The position numbers and the translations under genes were made by a program. Under the pieces are notes generated by a model. That model was not told the origin of the DNA. It did not search any database and saw only the letters and a program-made list of their open reading frames with translations. From positions 3,892,001 to 3,956,000 of the forward strand of contig NZ_CP097329.1 of the NCBI RefSeq assembly GCF_030323025.1: a DNA stretch of 64,000 nt, given 5' to 3'. Below are positions 55,696 through 64,000 of this stretch, piece by piece; within the stretch, counting starts at the first letter, position 1; each line of letters begins with the position of its first letter. Origin of the DNA: Pseudanabaena mucicola str. Chao 1806. GTDB taxonomy: Bacteria; Cyanobacteriota; Cyanobacteriia; Pseudanabaenales; Pseudanabaenaceae.

Positions 55696-56895
55696 CTATG
55701 CAATCGGCAAAGTAAACCAGAATCGCGATCCTTCATTTGGCTCACCAAGCACTCCAATGACACCACTATGAGCTTGGACTATTTGGCGACAAATATACAG
55801 CCCTAAACCAAGACTTAGCGATTTCCGATTTAGTTGATTCTGTCTTTTCCCTTGGGCATATAGTTCAAAGAGATGTTCACTTTGCTCACTACTCATGCCG
55901 ACACCATTATCAGCAACCTCGCAAAGCATCATATTTTCATCATTAATCTGTGCTGAAATGGTCAACTTAAGATTGGGTGGATTATGTTTAATTGCATTCG
56001 CAATCAAATTTTGAAAGACTCTACAAATATGAGCAGGATCAATCATCACGGGAGGTAAATTAGATGGAACTTGAAGCACTATTTCTGTCTCTTCTTTCTC
56101 TAGAATTCCCTGGAGATCATTGAGAGAATCTTGAATCACGGTGCTAATCATCACAGGCTTAGGGTGAGTTATAATCCCGTGGACATCATTGATATGAGAC
56201 TCTAGTAGAGAATTAATAAGCGCTAATTGGCGATCGCCACTTTGGCGCATCCGTTCTAGCGTTGTTTTGGGCAAAAGAATATGATTCTCATAGGTATTGC
56301 CAGTTTGCATCAAATGCTCAAGCACCATAATCAATCCCGTAACAGGATTGCGTAAGTCATGGGAAACTGCATGGAGAAAAATGGTGAGTGCTTCTTCCGC
56401 ACGCTTGCGTTCTGTAATTTCTGATTGCAGTTCAATATTTTGTAGTTCAATAGTTTGACGTTGTTTGGCAATCATTAAATGGGTACGAATTCGTACTAGG
56501 ACTTCCTCATGCTCAAAAGGCTTTGTTATATAGTCCACAGCACCCATGGACAAGCCACGCACCTTATCTACTGTTTCTGAAAGTGCCGTCATAAAGATAA
56601 TGGGTATCTTCTCTGTTTCAATATTTGCCTTGAGCCGTTGGCAAGTTTCAAATCCATCAATTCCAGGCATCATCACATCTAGCAGAATTAAATCTGGTTT
56701 TACGTATTTAATTTGCTCGATCGCACTTTCGCCATCAGTTGCGACTAACACCCGCAGCCCTACATCTCGCAGCAAGTTTACTAATACACTTAAGTTAGTG
56801 GGATTGTCATCTACAACTAGGACACAGCCTTCTAGCGCATGACAATTGGGAAGTTCGATAGTTTTATCGTATAGATTTAACAAGTGCTCACTCAT
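55696..56895 (-). CDS. Response-regulator/histidine-kinase hybrid (REC-HisKA-HATPase)
   Basis: About 399 residues from ATG at 56895 (MSEHLLNLYDK); a TTG 15 bases earlier is less likely. Receiver domain first (about 24-145; phosphorylation Asp in LLLDVMMPGIDGF, Lys in ITKPF), a coiled coil (RQTIELQNIELQSEITERKR), HisKA with the phospho-acceptor His in FLHAVSHDLRNPVTG, then HATPase with NLIANAIKHNP, DNGVGMSS and SLGLGLYICRQIVQAHSG. Receiver-first kinases are common in cyanobacteria and pass phosphate from another kinase to control their own activity. No membrane span: cytoplasmic. Partner not identified. Confidence 0.9.
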   Translation of the reverse strand: MSEHLLNLYDKTIELPNCHALEGCVLVVDDNPTNLSVLVNLLRDVGLRVLVATDGESAIEQIKYVKPDLILLDVMMPGIDGFETCQRLKANIETEKIPIIFMTALSETVDKVRGLSMGAVDYITKPFEHEEVLVRIRTHLMIAKQRQTIELQNIELQSEITERKRAEEALTIFLHAVSHDLRNPVTGLIMVLEHLMQTGNTYENHILLPKTTLERMRQSGDRQLALINSLLESHINDVHGIITHPKPVMISTVIQDSLNDLQGILEKEETEIVLQVPSNLPPVMIDPAHICRVFQNLIANAIKHNPPNLKLTISAQINDENMMLCEVADNGVGMSSEQSEHLFELYAQGKRQNQLNRKSLSLGLGLYICRQIVQAHSGVIGVLGEPNEGSRFWFTLPIA

Positions 56896-56910
56896 AAAGT
56901 TAATTAACAA

Positions 56911-57365
56911 CTAAGTTATTGCAGCTAGTAATTCCTAATCAAAGGTTTAAGACACATCCAAAATCACATTTGTTATTCTGTCAGTCAACCCGAAGCATTT
57001 GAAAATGATCACTTTCAGTATCAAAAAAAGTTTGTACTTCATATTCTGGAGAGATTTTCTTTTTAGAAGAGCATTGAAATTTTTGGAACAGAATACTTTG
57101 ATTATAATGTCTGTACTGATTAATCGATTAATTTACAGCCATTTGACAATCTCCTGTTGTAAAACATCGTAAATAACTAGGCTAAACTGATATCTTTGGA
57201 TCGCAGATTGAATAAATCTTTTGTAAAAAATTTTCATAAATAGGTAAACTTACTGCTAGCCACAAGTGGTGTTATGAAAATCCGATGTTTAAGCTTATCA
57301 TTCCTCTCTAACACCGCATAAATTTGGGTTTAAAATTGTAGATAGTTAAGTGAAAGCGATCATAT
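56911..57365. other. Gene-free spacer between kinase and ispF
   Basis: About 455 bases between two divergent genes. AT-rich; it should hold both promoters. No repeat family or structured RNA recognised. Confidence 0.5.
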
Positions 57366-57848
57366 ATGAATATACGCATTGGCAATGGTTATGATCTCCA
57401 TCGACTCGTCAGCGATCGCCGACTGATCCTTGGTGGTGTCGAGATACCCTATGAGAAAGGACTACTGGGACATAGCGATGCCGATGTATTAACCCATGCG
57501 ATCATGGATGCTATGCTAGGAGCACTTGCCCTCGGTGATATTGGGCATTATTTTCCACCCTCTGATCCCAAATGGGCAGGAGCCGATAGCATCATGCTAT
57601 TGCAACAGGTTCAGCAGTTAATTGGCTCACAAGGTTGGCACGTGAATAATCTTGATGCCATGGTAATTGCGGAAGCTCCTAAACTCAAACCCCATATTAA
57701 AGTAATGCGTGATCGCCTGTCGCAAGCGATGAATTTACCCATAGATTGCATCAGTATCAAAGCCACTACCAATGAGGGACAGGATGCGATTGGACAAAAG
57801 GAGGCGATCGCAGTTCATGCAGTCGTGTTGCTAGTTAAAGGTGAGTAG
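57366..57848 (+). CDS. ispF: 2-C-methyl-D-erythritol 2,4-cyclodiphosphate synthase
   Basis: Cyclises CDP-ME-2-phosphate in the plastid-type (MEP) isoprenoid pathway, giving precursors for carotenoids, the chlorophyll tail and quinones. 160 residues. [20 protein letters not shown] contains the zinc-binding Asp-x-His, [20 protein letters not shown] the second set of ligands, and [20 protein letters not shown] the C-terminal motif. Complete, single-copy in appearance, followed at 63 bases by the binding lipoprotein gene. Confidence 0.97.
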   Translation: MNIRIGNGYDLHRLVSDRRLILGGVEIPYEKGLLGHSDADVLTHAIMDAMLGALALGDIGHYFPPSDPKWAGADSIMLLQQVQQLIGSQGWHVNNLDAMVIAEAPKLKPHIKVMRDRLSQAMNLPIDCISIKATTNEGQDAIGQKEAIAVHAVVLLVKGE

Positions 57849-57911
57849 CTATTAGCCGTTAGCTATTGGCTTTTAGCTTGTTGAGGTATGAGTTTTATTT
57901 TTTGAGGAAAG

Positions 57912-59708
57912 ATGGTAATCGTGAAAAGAAGTATGCAGCAGCAACCTAGGGTGAAACGATGGAAAACATTAATATTATTGCTGATTATCAGTCTATTTTC
58001 TCTGTTACTTTGGGGCTGTTCCATCAAATCTGAAGTTCTCAAAGACCGTTTGGTAGTCCCGATTGAGAATGACATCAAAACCTTTAATCCGATTCTAATT
58101 AATGATGCTTACAGTGGGATTGCGATCAGCTTTACTTTGACTGGGCTAGTTACCGAAAATGCGATTACGAAGAATTTAGATCCTGAACTAGCGGAGAAAT
58201 GGGAATTTCAACAGGATGGCAAACAACTAATTTTTACACTCCGTCCAGACCTTAAATGGTCAGATGGTCAGCCTCTTACTGCTGATGATGTTCTATTTAC
58301 TTTTAATGACATTATTTTCAATGAGAAGATCCCTTCTGGCAGTCGTGATGTTTTGCGAATTGGGAGGTCTCAAACTCTGCCGAAAGTTCAGAAGTTAGAT
58401 GATCGCCGCATTTCTTTCTTCATGAGTGAACCCTTTGCTCCAGCATTGCGAACGATTGGCGGTATCGGGATTTTGCCCAAACATATTTTTGCTCCTACTT
58501 TGACCGAACGTCCAAGTGACCAAAAATTACAATTTTTAGAAACTTGGACTCTGGCTACACCTGTTGAAAAGCTCGTGGGCAATGGTCCTTATTTGATTCA
58601 GGAATATCGTCCATCGGAACGAATTATCTATAAACCTAATCCTTACTATTGGAAAAAGGGAACTCCCTATATTGATAAATTTGTGATACAGATTGTAGAA
58701 TCTCCAGATACAGCTTTGTTACGGTTTCGTTCAGGAGATCTGGATATGTACCGTTTGCGAGGGGAAGATTATCAACTTCTGAAACGTTTTGAAAAGCGAG
58801 ATCGCTACAAAATCTATAATGCGGGTCCTGCAACTGGTCAAGCGTTCATTATGTTTAACTTGAATAAGGGACGAGATCCTAAAACAAATCAACCCTTTGT
58901 CGATCCTATAAAGTCTAAATGGTTTAATGATGTCAGTTTCCGTCGTGCTGTAGCCTACGCAATTAATCGTGAAGCAATGATTACAAATTTATCGCGTGGT
59001 TTGGCGCAAACGCAAAACTCACCCATTTCTATTCCCAGTCCCTATTTCCTACCACCCGAAAAAGGACTCAAAGTATATGACTATCAACCTGAGAAATCGA
59101 AGAAAATTTTAATACAGGCTGGATATAAGTATGAGGCTGAGCAATTGCTAGATCCCCAAGGTAATCCAGTGCGCTTTACCTTGATGGCTCCCACGGGCGG
59201 GCGGGTTGCAATGGGTGCACAAATCAAAAACGATCTCGAAAAAATAGGGATGAAAGTAGATTTTAATCCTGTCGACTTTCGGATAATTACGGAGAAACTG
59301 GATAACTCCAAACAATGGGATGCAACATTACTGGGCTTTACAGGTGGTTCAGAACCCAATAGTAGTATTAACCTTTGGGCAACCGATGGTGATTCTCATC
59401 TTTTTAACAAGGGACCTACGGGTGATGAAAAACCTTTTGTCGGCAGGGAAATAGCTGATTGGGAACAAAAGATCCATGATCTGATGATTAAAGGCGCTCA
59501 AGAACTTGATGAAACTAAGCGTAAAGAAATCTATGCTGAATATCAGCAATTGGTACAGGAGCAACTACCACTAATTCATTTAACGATTTCTCTGTATCTG
59601 GTAGCTGTACGCGATCGCATAGAAAATGTCCAGCCTTCAGCCCTAGCAGGTAGTACTGGTGTCACAGGTGCACTGTGGAATGTGGAGCAGCTAAAGTTGA
59701 AATCCTAA
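57912..59708 (+). CDS. Family 5 solute-binding lipoprotein (oligopeptide/nickel type)
   Basis: 598 residues. The N-terminal basic stretch and hydrophobic core end in the lipobox-like LLLWGCS, so it is probably lipid-anchored facing the periplasm. The rest is a DppA/OppA-type binding protein: LEFTLRPD-like segment (KQLIFTLRPDLKWSDGQPLT), NGPYLIQEYRPSERIIYKPN, FRRAVAYAINREAMITN. It would deliver peptides or similar ligands to an ABC permease, but no permease or ATPase gene is near, as is common in cyanobacteria. GAGGAAAG ribosome binding site precedes the ATG. Ligand unknown. Confidence 0.88.
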   Translation: MVIVKRSMQQQPRVKRWKTLILLLIISLFSLLLWGCSIKSEVLKDRLVVPIENDIKTFNPILINDAYSGIAISFTLTGLVTENAITKNLDPELAEKWEFQQDGKQLIFTLRPDLKWSDGQPLTADDVLFTFNDIIFNEKIPSGSRDVLRIGRSQTLPKVQKLDDRRISFFMSEPFAPALRTIGGIGILPKHIFAPTLTERPSDQKLQFLETWTLATPVEKLVGNGPYLIQEYRPSERIIYKPNPYYWKKGTPYIDKFVIQIVESPDTALLRFRSGDLDMYRLRGEDYQLLKRFEKRDRYKIYNAGPATGQAFIMFNLNKGRDPKTNQPFVDPIKSKWFNDVSFRRAVAYAINREAMITNLSRGLAQTQNSPISIPSPYFLPPEKGLKVYDYQPEKSKKILIQAGYKYEAEQLLDPQGNPVRFTLMAPTGGRVAMGAQIKNDLEKIGMKVDFNPVDFRIITEKLDNSKQWDATLLGFTGGSEPNSSINLWATDGDSHLFNKGPTGDEKPFVGREIADWEQKIHDLMIKGAQELDETKRKEIYAEYQQLVQEQLPLIHLTISLYLVAVRDRIENVQPSALAGSTGVTGALWNVEQLKLKS

Positions 59709-59865
59709 CCTACAGGAACTATTTTGGTAATCCTAGAAAAAGAAAGGATGGAGGAAAATTAGCCAATAAAACTAGCTATTGCGATTAGTGCAAAGTACCA
59801 CTCACATTCAGCAATAATACTAAGTATTAAGACTCAACTAACCTCATTCATCAAACTTAGTATTT

Positions 59866-60072
59866 ATGTCACCCGATTATATAAAAGCTCAATTAATCCT
59901 GCTTATTTCTATTGTTGCTGGAATTGCCTTTGTGGGCTGTATTTACGAAATATCTTATGGAGCGCCAGATTTGGGCTTTGCGGCAACTTGGGCAATTTTA
60001 TTACTCAGTGTTCCTGTGGGCGTGTATAGCTTTATCAAGGCAGTCAGCCTCGCTCGTAAGTCTATGCAATAA
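59866..60072 (+). CDS. Small membrane protein, function unknown
   Basis: 68 residues with two hydrophobic helices (about 8-27 and 36-57; AQLILLISIVAGIAFVGCIY, then TWAILLLSVPVGVYSFIKAV) and a basic C-terminus, consistent with two inner- or thylakoid-membrane spans and both ends cytoplasmic. I do not recognise the family. Followed immediately by a good intrinsic terminator, which supports its being a real gene. Confidence 0.7.
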   Translation: MSPDYIKAQLILLISIVAGIAFVGCIYEISYGAPDLGFAATWAILLLSVPVGVYSFIKAVSLARKSMQ

Positions 60073-60100
60073 AGAAATGTGCGCTTGGCGCACTTTCTTT
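60071..60100. terminator. Intrinsic terminator after the small membrane protein
   Basis: AAAGAAATGTGCGC pairs with GCGCACTTTCTTT (one bulged base), loop of 3 to 4, flanked by A/T-rich sequence; usable from either side. Confidence 0.7.
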
Positions 60101-60178
60101 ACGAATAGCAATACCTAACTACGCAGGATTTTGAATTTTCACTTTTTTGCAAGCAAAGTAAAAAAACGTAACCATATC

Positions 60179-60565
60179 TTAATTTAGCAAATGGGCGATC
60201 GCTTCCATCAAAAAAGGCACGGCTTCCTCATCCCACAGCCCCTCAGAGCGTCGACCCGTCAATAACTGAAAATGTAAATTAAACGCATGATGATAACCAT
60301 TTACCTCTAGGCAAATATCTTCAGTCTCTAGCGTGCAGCAAATCTTTTCCCCATCCGATAGCTCAGTCGCCATATATTGCATCGTCTCCGCGAGTTGCGA
60401 TGCTAATTTACAAAAATCCCTAAATTCACCCTCAGTTAGCTCGATTGCCCAACTATCTGCCCCCACTAGCCCCTTATATATATCCACATCTGAGCGAAAG
60501 CCAATTCTCCAGCCATCACCACACAGTAACTTTTTCGCCGAATTTTGATCCGTGAAATTTAACAT
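60179..60565 (-). CDS. DUF1818 family protein
   Basis: 128 residues of a cyanobacteria/plastid-lineage family of unknown function. Recognised from LLCGDGWRIGFRSDVDIYKG, WAIELTEGEFRDFCKLASQL and the GYHHAFNLHFQLLTGRRSEG block followed by WDEEAVPFLMEAI. No signal or membrane span. It lies 61 bases downstream of rpoZ on the same strand, a conserved-looking pairing, so the two are probably cotranscribed; a role linked to transcription is possible but not shown. Confidence 0.82.
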   Translation of the reverse strand: MLNFTDQNSAKKLLCGDGWRIGFRSDVDIYKGLVGADSWAIELTEGEFRDFCKLASQLAETMQYMATELSDGEKICCTLETEDICLEVNGYHHAFNLHFQLLTGRRSEGLWDEEAVPFLMEAIAHLLN

Positions 60566-60626
60566 AGTTCATGTCAGAATCTATAGTTGGTTGCATTAAG
60601 TGCCACCAACTATAAATTTAAGCATT

Positions 60627-60851
60627 TCAGTCACTTAAAATTTCAGGCTGGGAAATTTCATCAGACATTTCCATAATGGCGCGGAGGATCGGCTTCATCA
60701 TCCGATCATCATAATCATCATCTTCATAGCGTCTGAGCTTGGCACGATTTGCTACTTGGACAGTAATACGATAACGGTTAGACGAAGCATTGATCAATTC
60801 TTCGACACGACGAATAATTTGCGATGAGTCAATAGTGTATCGTTTTGCCAT
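60627..60851 (-). CDS. rpoZ: RNA polymerase omega subunit
   Basis: 74 residues. The cyanobacterial omega type, recognised by [20 protein letters not shown], then the acidic DDDYDD segment and [16 protein letters not shown]. Omega helps fold and latch beta-prime; in cyanobacteria it also influences sigma-factor choice. Complete, with a normal start at ATG. First gene of a probable two-gene unit with DUF1818. Confidence 0.93.
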   Translation of the reverse strand: MAKRYTIDSSQIIRRVEELINASSNRYRITVQVANRAKLRRYEDDDYDDRMMKPILRAIMEMSDEISQPEILSD

Positions 60852-61026
60852 ACATCCGAACGAAAATGATTGTTTTATAGTCTAACGCGATCGCGCTCCT
60901 TTTGCACATCTATAGCCAATCAGCATAGAAAAAGCTATGCAATTATAAAGAAACTATTTCAACCTATCGAGTTTTGTGATGTAATATGAAAGTCTCGCAT
61001 AGCTATTGGGCGGATTCTTCAAATCC

Positions 61027-61731
61027 ATGACTGCAAAGAAAGTACTGGTAATTGACGATAGCATCATGATCCGCAAGATGGTCAAAAGCATTTTGGCGGG
61101 TAAATATGATGTTATAGAAGCAAGTGACGGTAAATCAGGTTTAGATGCTGCTCGCCGAGCTTTTCCTGACTTGATTTTGCTTGACTTCGTGATGCCCAAA
61201 TATAATGGCTATCAAACTTTACAAGCAATTCGTCGCGTCGAAGGGTTACAGAATGTTCCTGTAATCATGATTTCAGGACTCAAGGAGCAAGTTACTGAGC
61301 ATGTTCCTGAGCCATTTACTGAGTTTGATTTTCTGGAGAAGCCGTTTGAAGCTGACGTATTGGTTTCACGTATCCAGAATTTCTTAAATACAGAGCCTGA
61401 ACAGCCTGTATCGTCTGCAAATTCGAGAAGCTCATCTGCCTCTGCTGCACCTGCAATAAGAGAGGCGCAGCCTGTGAGTGAAGAGACTGGTACGCAAATG
61501 ATTATCAATCGCCTCATAGCAACCGAAACCTTGTTAGTACAAGGGATCGAAAACTTGATTCAACGTGAGGTAGTGGCGCGAATTAAGGAGTTAAATACAA
61601 GGGTTGATCATCAAGAGCAAGCTATTAAGATGCTAAATCAACGTATGGACAAAATTTCTGAGCAAATTGATCATCATAATAAGGGTTTAATGGTGATTCT
61701 CAGAGAGTTGAAAAACTTGCAAGCTAAATAA
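61027..61731 (+). CDS. Response regulator with C-terminal coiled coil
   Basis: 234 residues from the ATG at 61027 (MTAKKVLVIDDS); a TTG at 61006 would add 7 residues and is unlikely. Receiver domain (about 1-118): IDDS acidic pair, phosphorylation Asp in LILLDFVMPKYNGYQ, Lys in FLEKPFEAD. A Ser/Ala linker follows, then a coiled coil (ARIKELNTRVDHQEQAIKML, then MDKISEQIDHHNKG). There is no DNA-binding or enzymatic output domain, so output is probably protein contact through the coiled coil. No cognate kinase is adjacent. Confidence 0.88.
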   Translation: MTAKKVLVIDDSIMIRKMVKSILAGKYDVIEASDGKSGLDAARRAFPDLILLDFVMPKYNGYQTLQAIRRVEGLQNVPVIMISGLKEQVTEHVPEPFTEFDFLEKPFEADVLVSRIQNFLNTEPEQPVSSANSRSSSASAAPAIREAQPVSEETGTQMIINRLIATETLLVQGIENLIQREVVARIKELNTRVDHQEQAIKMLNQRMDKISEQIDHHNKGLMVILRELKNLQAK

Positions 61732-61741
61732 AAGCCAATAA

Positions 61742-61776
61742 AAAGAAGGGGAGTTACTAAGTAACTCCCCTTCTTT
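61742..61776. terminator. Bidirectional terminator between response regulator and cruF
   Basis: AAAGAAGGGGAGTTAC (61742-61757) pairs perfectly with GTAACTCCCCTTCTTT (61761-61776), loop TAA; A/T runs on both sides. Confidence 0.85.
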
Positions 61777-61782
61777 AGCAAT

Positions 61783-62709
61783 TTAACGAGTAGCAATTTT
61801 TTCTGCTGGAGTAGCATCTAATGTGACTACAGGTATGTTAATTGCAGAGTTAGCGATCGCTGTCCCTAGATCATTTCCCTTAGGTGTAGTGAAATAAAGA
61901 ACAGCTAGAGGAAACGCCCCAACCACAATGCCTAGTAATGCAGGTACATAGAAGCCTGCATTAAAGCTGAGGATCAGGGCAAAGGCAAAGTTACCTGCAT
62001 AGATAATTGTTGGAATTAGGATTTGCTGCCGATTTAGGACTGCTTGATCATGCTTGCCCCAAATTAATGAAGTTACAGTCATAAACAATGCACCTGTACC
62101 AAACCAACCAAAGAAATTTTGGTAAGGCATTCCATAAAATTCCCCCGCTTGATGCCATTCCCAGAACGGGTATGGAGTTTGGCTCATCGCGGGATCAAGT
62201 ACAAAGTCCCAAGATGTCAGCATTAACGCACCAAGGGCGATCGCGGCAATCCGATAACCCCAACCTGTACCAAAGCGCATAATTGTTGTGGCAATTAAGA
62301 AGGCAGAAAAGCCCATATAAAACCATGAGAGAGGGATCGTAAATGGTACTAATCCCGCAATTTTGTAACCTAAACCGCTTAGATAGGAATATGCACCAAA
62401 GGGAAAACCTGTGCTAGTGCCAAGTAATTCACTGCTTACAGAAATTCCGATCGCAGGGATGCAAAATGCTAGTGTACGCTTAAACCCAATAGTTTTCTTA
62501 CCATAAAGAAATGCGGCGATCGCTCCAAAGATCATGTAGGATGCGCCGCCATTTTGCATTCCCCATGAAAAGACCTGCAAACCTACTTCAGATAAGCTTT
62601 CAATAAAGGAACTATTGGGTAAGACAAAAACTAGACCAAATAGCCCAAATAACATCGAAACTAGGTGCATCCCTAAATTAAACCATTGTGCGGAGATCGC
62701 TCGCCTCAT
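61783..62709 (-). CDS. cruF: CruF, gamma-carotene 1'-hydroxylase
   Basis: About 308 residues of the CruF/DUF422 family: a polytopic membrane hydratase that adds a hydroxyl at C-1' of the acyclic end of gamma-carotene on the way to myxol glycosides of cyanobacteria. About seven to eight hydrophobic helices. Conserved: SELLGTSTGFPFGAYSYLSG, LMLTSWDFVLDPAMSQ, WEWHQAGEFYGMPYQNFFGW. ATG at 62709 is preferred over a GTG three bases earlier. The partner glycosyltransferase gene cruG, often adjacent, is not beside it here. Confidence 0.9.
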   Translation of the reverse strand: MRRAISAQWFNLGMHLVSMLFGLFGLVFVLPNSSFIESLSEVGLQVFSWGMQNGGASYMIFGAIAAFLYGKKTIGFKRTLAFCIPAIGISVSSELLGTSTGFPFGAYSYLSGLGYKIAGLVPFTIPLSWFYMGFSAFLIATTIMRFGTGWGYRIAAIALGALMLTSWDFVLDPAMSQTPYPFWEWHQAGEFYGMPYQNFFGWFGTGALFMTVTSLIWGKHDQAVLNRQQILIPTIIYAGNFAFALILSFNAGFYVPALLGIVVGAFPLAVLYFTTPKGNDLGTAIANSAINIPVVTLDATPAEKIATR

Positions 62710-62919
62710 CACGCCATGTACTCCCAGAAATAGTTGAAATTTACTTTATTGTAATCTCAGAGTTATTAGGCAAAGCACTTGGCTCTGCAACAAGATAAAC
62801 TCTTGAGTTTAAAATTTGCTTTAATTAACTTAACAAAAATATAAGCTAGCATACCATTCAATTTAAGTTTGATGCCTCAGACACTTAAACAACAAAGGTA
62901 TTAGGGCTAATTTTTATGT

Positions 62920-63429
62920 TTATTTCCATGCCCAAAACAATAAAAACCCCACTGTAACCGCAATCGCAAACCATAAAAAACTATCATCATTGCTAGTAGA
63001 TGGTTTTTCTAGGGGAACCTCACGGAATGGCTTTTGATTGGCACCACCTAGTCCTTTACTTCTCACGGGTTTAGATTGGTAGCTATCAGGAGATTCCAAG
63101 ACAGGAACCTCGGAGACGACACCCTGCAGTTTACTCAAGGGGATCGCTGTAAAAATTCCCAACATATAGCGTGCTGATTTACGAATACTATTGGTGGGAT
63201 GTTTTTTTAAACTTCGACATATAGTGATCGCATCTTCAGTGCGACCATTGGCATCATAGGCATTGGCTAGCCAAACTAAAATTTCACCACCTAAGTTAGT
63301 TTCGACAATTGCCAGTTCACGGGCACGCTCTAGCAGGGAGATCGATTGTTGGTAGTTGCCCCTCTCAAAGCTGGTTACGCCTTGTTGGTAAAGTTCTGAT
63401 GCTAGTTGATCGGCACTGATTTCTTCCAT
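62920..63429 (-). CDS. TPR-containing protein with C-terminal membrane anchor
   Basis: 169 residues. Two to three TPR helices (about 8-90: LYQQGVTSFERGNYQQSISL, then EILVWLANAYDANGRTEDAI), a low-complexity linker, and a C-terminal hydrophobic segment FLWFAIAVTVGFLLFWAW. A tail-anchored, cytoplasm-facing adaptor is likely. I recognise the TPR, not an orthologue group. It stands apart from its neighbours. Confidence 0.8.
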   Translation of the reverse strand: MEEISADQLASELYQQGVTSFERGNYQQSISLLERARELAIVETNLGGEILVWLANAYDANGRTEDAITICRSLKKHPTNSIRKSARYMLGIFTAIPLSKLQGVVSEVPVLESPDSYQSKPVRSKGLGGANQKPFREVPLEKPSTSNDDSFLWFAIAVTVGFLLFWAWK

Positions 63430-63530
63430 CAGTAAATTTTTGCCTCCATATTTTCGAGATTTACCTTTTCCTCCATATCCTAAAGAAACTTCTCAAAATT
63501 TACAACAATTTCATTTCTGGATAAGCATAC

Positions 63531-63625
63531 AAATTTTAAAAGCCCAGAAACAAAAGCTTTGCTAATCAAAGCTTTTGTTTCTGCGATTTGAGACTCTTTT
63601 GCTTATCAAAAGAATCTCAAATCGC
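63531..63625. repeat. Double-hairpin repeat after the Nudix gene
   Basis: Two stems in a row: AGAAACAAAAGCTTTG / CAAAGCTTTTGTTTCT, then GCGATTTGAGA / TCTCAAATCGC. The order resembles MITE element B (two hairpins after AAATTTTAAAAGCCC). The second stem overlaps the 3' end of the Nudix gene and may act as its terminator. Confidence 0.5.
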
Positions 63626-64000
63626 ATTTCTTAAAGCTTGAACAATTTGGTAGTTAGCTGCAGGTAACTGGTAACTATCTAAGTCATCAACTGTTACCCA
63701 GAGGATTTCCGAACAGGCGATCGCTTGAGGTTCACCCGTAATATGTTGGCAGTGATGCACGATCAAACTGACTTTCAGGGTTTCATATTCGTGATCGATG
63801 GTAATTAAATGATCGCCAACTTCTACCTCGATCGCTAGCTCCTCTTGCACCTCTCTTTTAATGCAGGCTGCCGCATCCTCATCTGGCTCAATCTTACCAC
63901 CAGGAAATTCCCAATATCCCGCCAGTTCACCCTCAGGCAAACGACGATCTATTAGAATACGTTGGCGATCGCGATCCCAGACTACACCAACGCCAATGCG
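63617..64000 (-). CDS. mutT: MutT-type Nudix hydrolase, start outside the window
   Basis: Nudix box visible: GKIEPDEDAAACIKREVQEE, followed by LAI, matching GX5EX7REUXEEXGU. MutT enzymes remove 8-oxo-dGTP from the nucleotide pool. A TTG at 63940 could start the frame, but the frame is open to the window edge and encodes IGVGVVWDRDRQRILIDRRL just before, the usual first strands of this fold, so the true start lies beyond 64000. The C-terminus (YQLPAANYQIVQALRNAI) is complete. Could be a free MutT or, less likely, the end of a fused MutY; only upstream sequence will tell. Confidence 0.87.
   Translation of the reverse strand, partial: RIGVGVVWDRDRQRILIDRRLPEGELAGYWEFPGGKIEPDEDAAACIKREVQEELAIEVEVGDHLITIDHEYETLKVSLIVHHCQHITGEPQAIACSEILWVTVDDLDSYQLPAANYQIVQALRNAI

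Noticed and set aside
59912-60118. Second frame overlapping the small membrane protein
   Set aside because: Runs through the terminator hairpin and lacks a ribosome binding site; the other frame has clean two-helix hydropathy.
1-64000. tRNA, rRNA, CRISPR arrays and prophage genes
   Set aside because: Looked for T-loop and anticodon patterns, regularly spaced direct repeats and phage structural motifs on both strands; none seen. Repeats present are dispersed palindromes, not arrays.

Overview
The window looks like chromosomal DNA of an AT-rich, probably filamentous cyanobacterium of the Pseudanabaena type. The HIP1 octamer GCGATCGC is frequent throughout. The gene content is typical of cyanobacteria: a PanC-Cmk fusion, two SLH/OprB porins, a COP23-domain secreted protein, CruF of the myxol carotenoid pathway, rpoZ followed by a DUF1818 gene, and several Uma2 genes. 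The genus is an inference from gene content and style; no rRNA, tRNA or CRISPR array was seen.

Left part (1-8 kb): the 3' part of peptide deformylase (its start lies off the left edge), a Uma2 gene, an exported FAD oxidoreductase, then a porin and a Tat-exported PhoX-type phosphatase that look like one operon behind a possible Pho box.

8-16.2 kb is an accessory, defence-like block: a MazEF-type toxin-antitoxin pair flanked by short repeats, a 1539-residue protein with a predicted N-terminal nuclease, a STAND-like NTPase and a very long helical C-terminus (Avs-like, the best candidate for an unusual system here), a DUF3800 protein, an internally shortened DUF1016/YhcG nuclease, and another Uma2 gene.

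16-33.9 kb mixes housekeeping genes (rnhB, pdhB, rsmH, polA, pgk), a second porin, a dicarboxylate-type symporter, a fumarylacetoacetase-fold hydrolase and a COP23 protein with mobile DNA: two 1306-bp TnpB-only IS605-type elements in opposite orientation and an IS4-type transposase fragment that has replaced the 5' end of a membrane-protein gene.

34-43 kb: a CheA-like hybrid kinase without a recognisable phosphotransfer histidine and a TPR-fused chemoreceptor form a probable two-gene signalling operon. A gene-free stretch with a possible structured RNA follows, then a deoxyhypusine-synthase-like gene. 43-44.9 kb is a graveyard: an internally deleted IS4 copy, then a Uma2 gene broken by a MITE with a target-site duplication.

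45-49 kb: panC-cmk, lptA, lptB and lptF/G lie head to tail on the minus strand and probably form an operon for lipopolysaccharide export. Next come RlpA, LarE, a remnant of RNA 2'-phosphotransferase, a glutathione S-transferase-like protein, a pentapeptide-repeat protein, a REC-histidine kinase, ispF, an oligopeptide-type binding lipoprotein, DUF1818 with rpoZ, a response regulator, cruF, a TPR membrane protein, and the 3' part of a MutT-type Nudix gene running off the right edge.

Small palindromic repeats (at least five families) fill many intergenic spaces. Two insertions can be dated relative to their targets by target-site duplications, and one repeat appears to have been absorbed in frame into polA.
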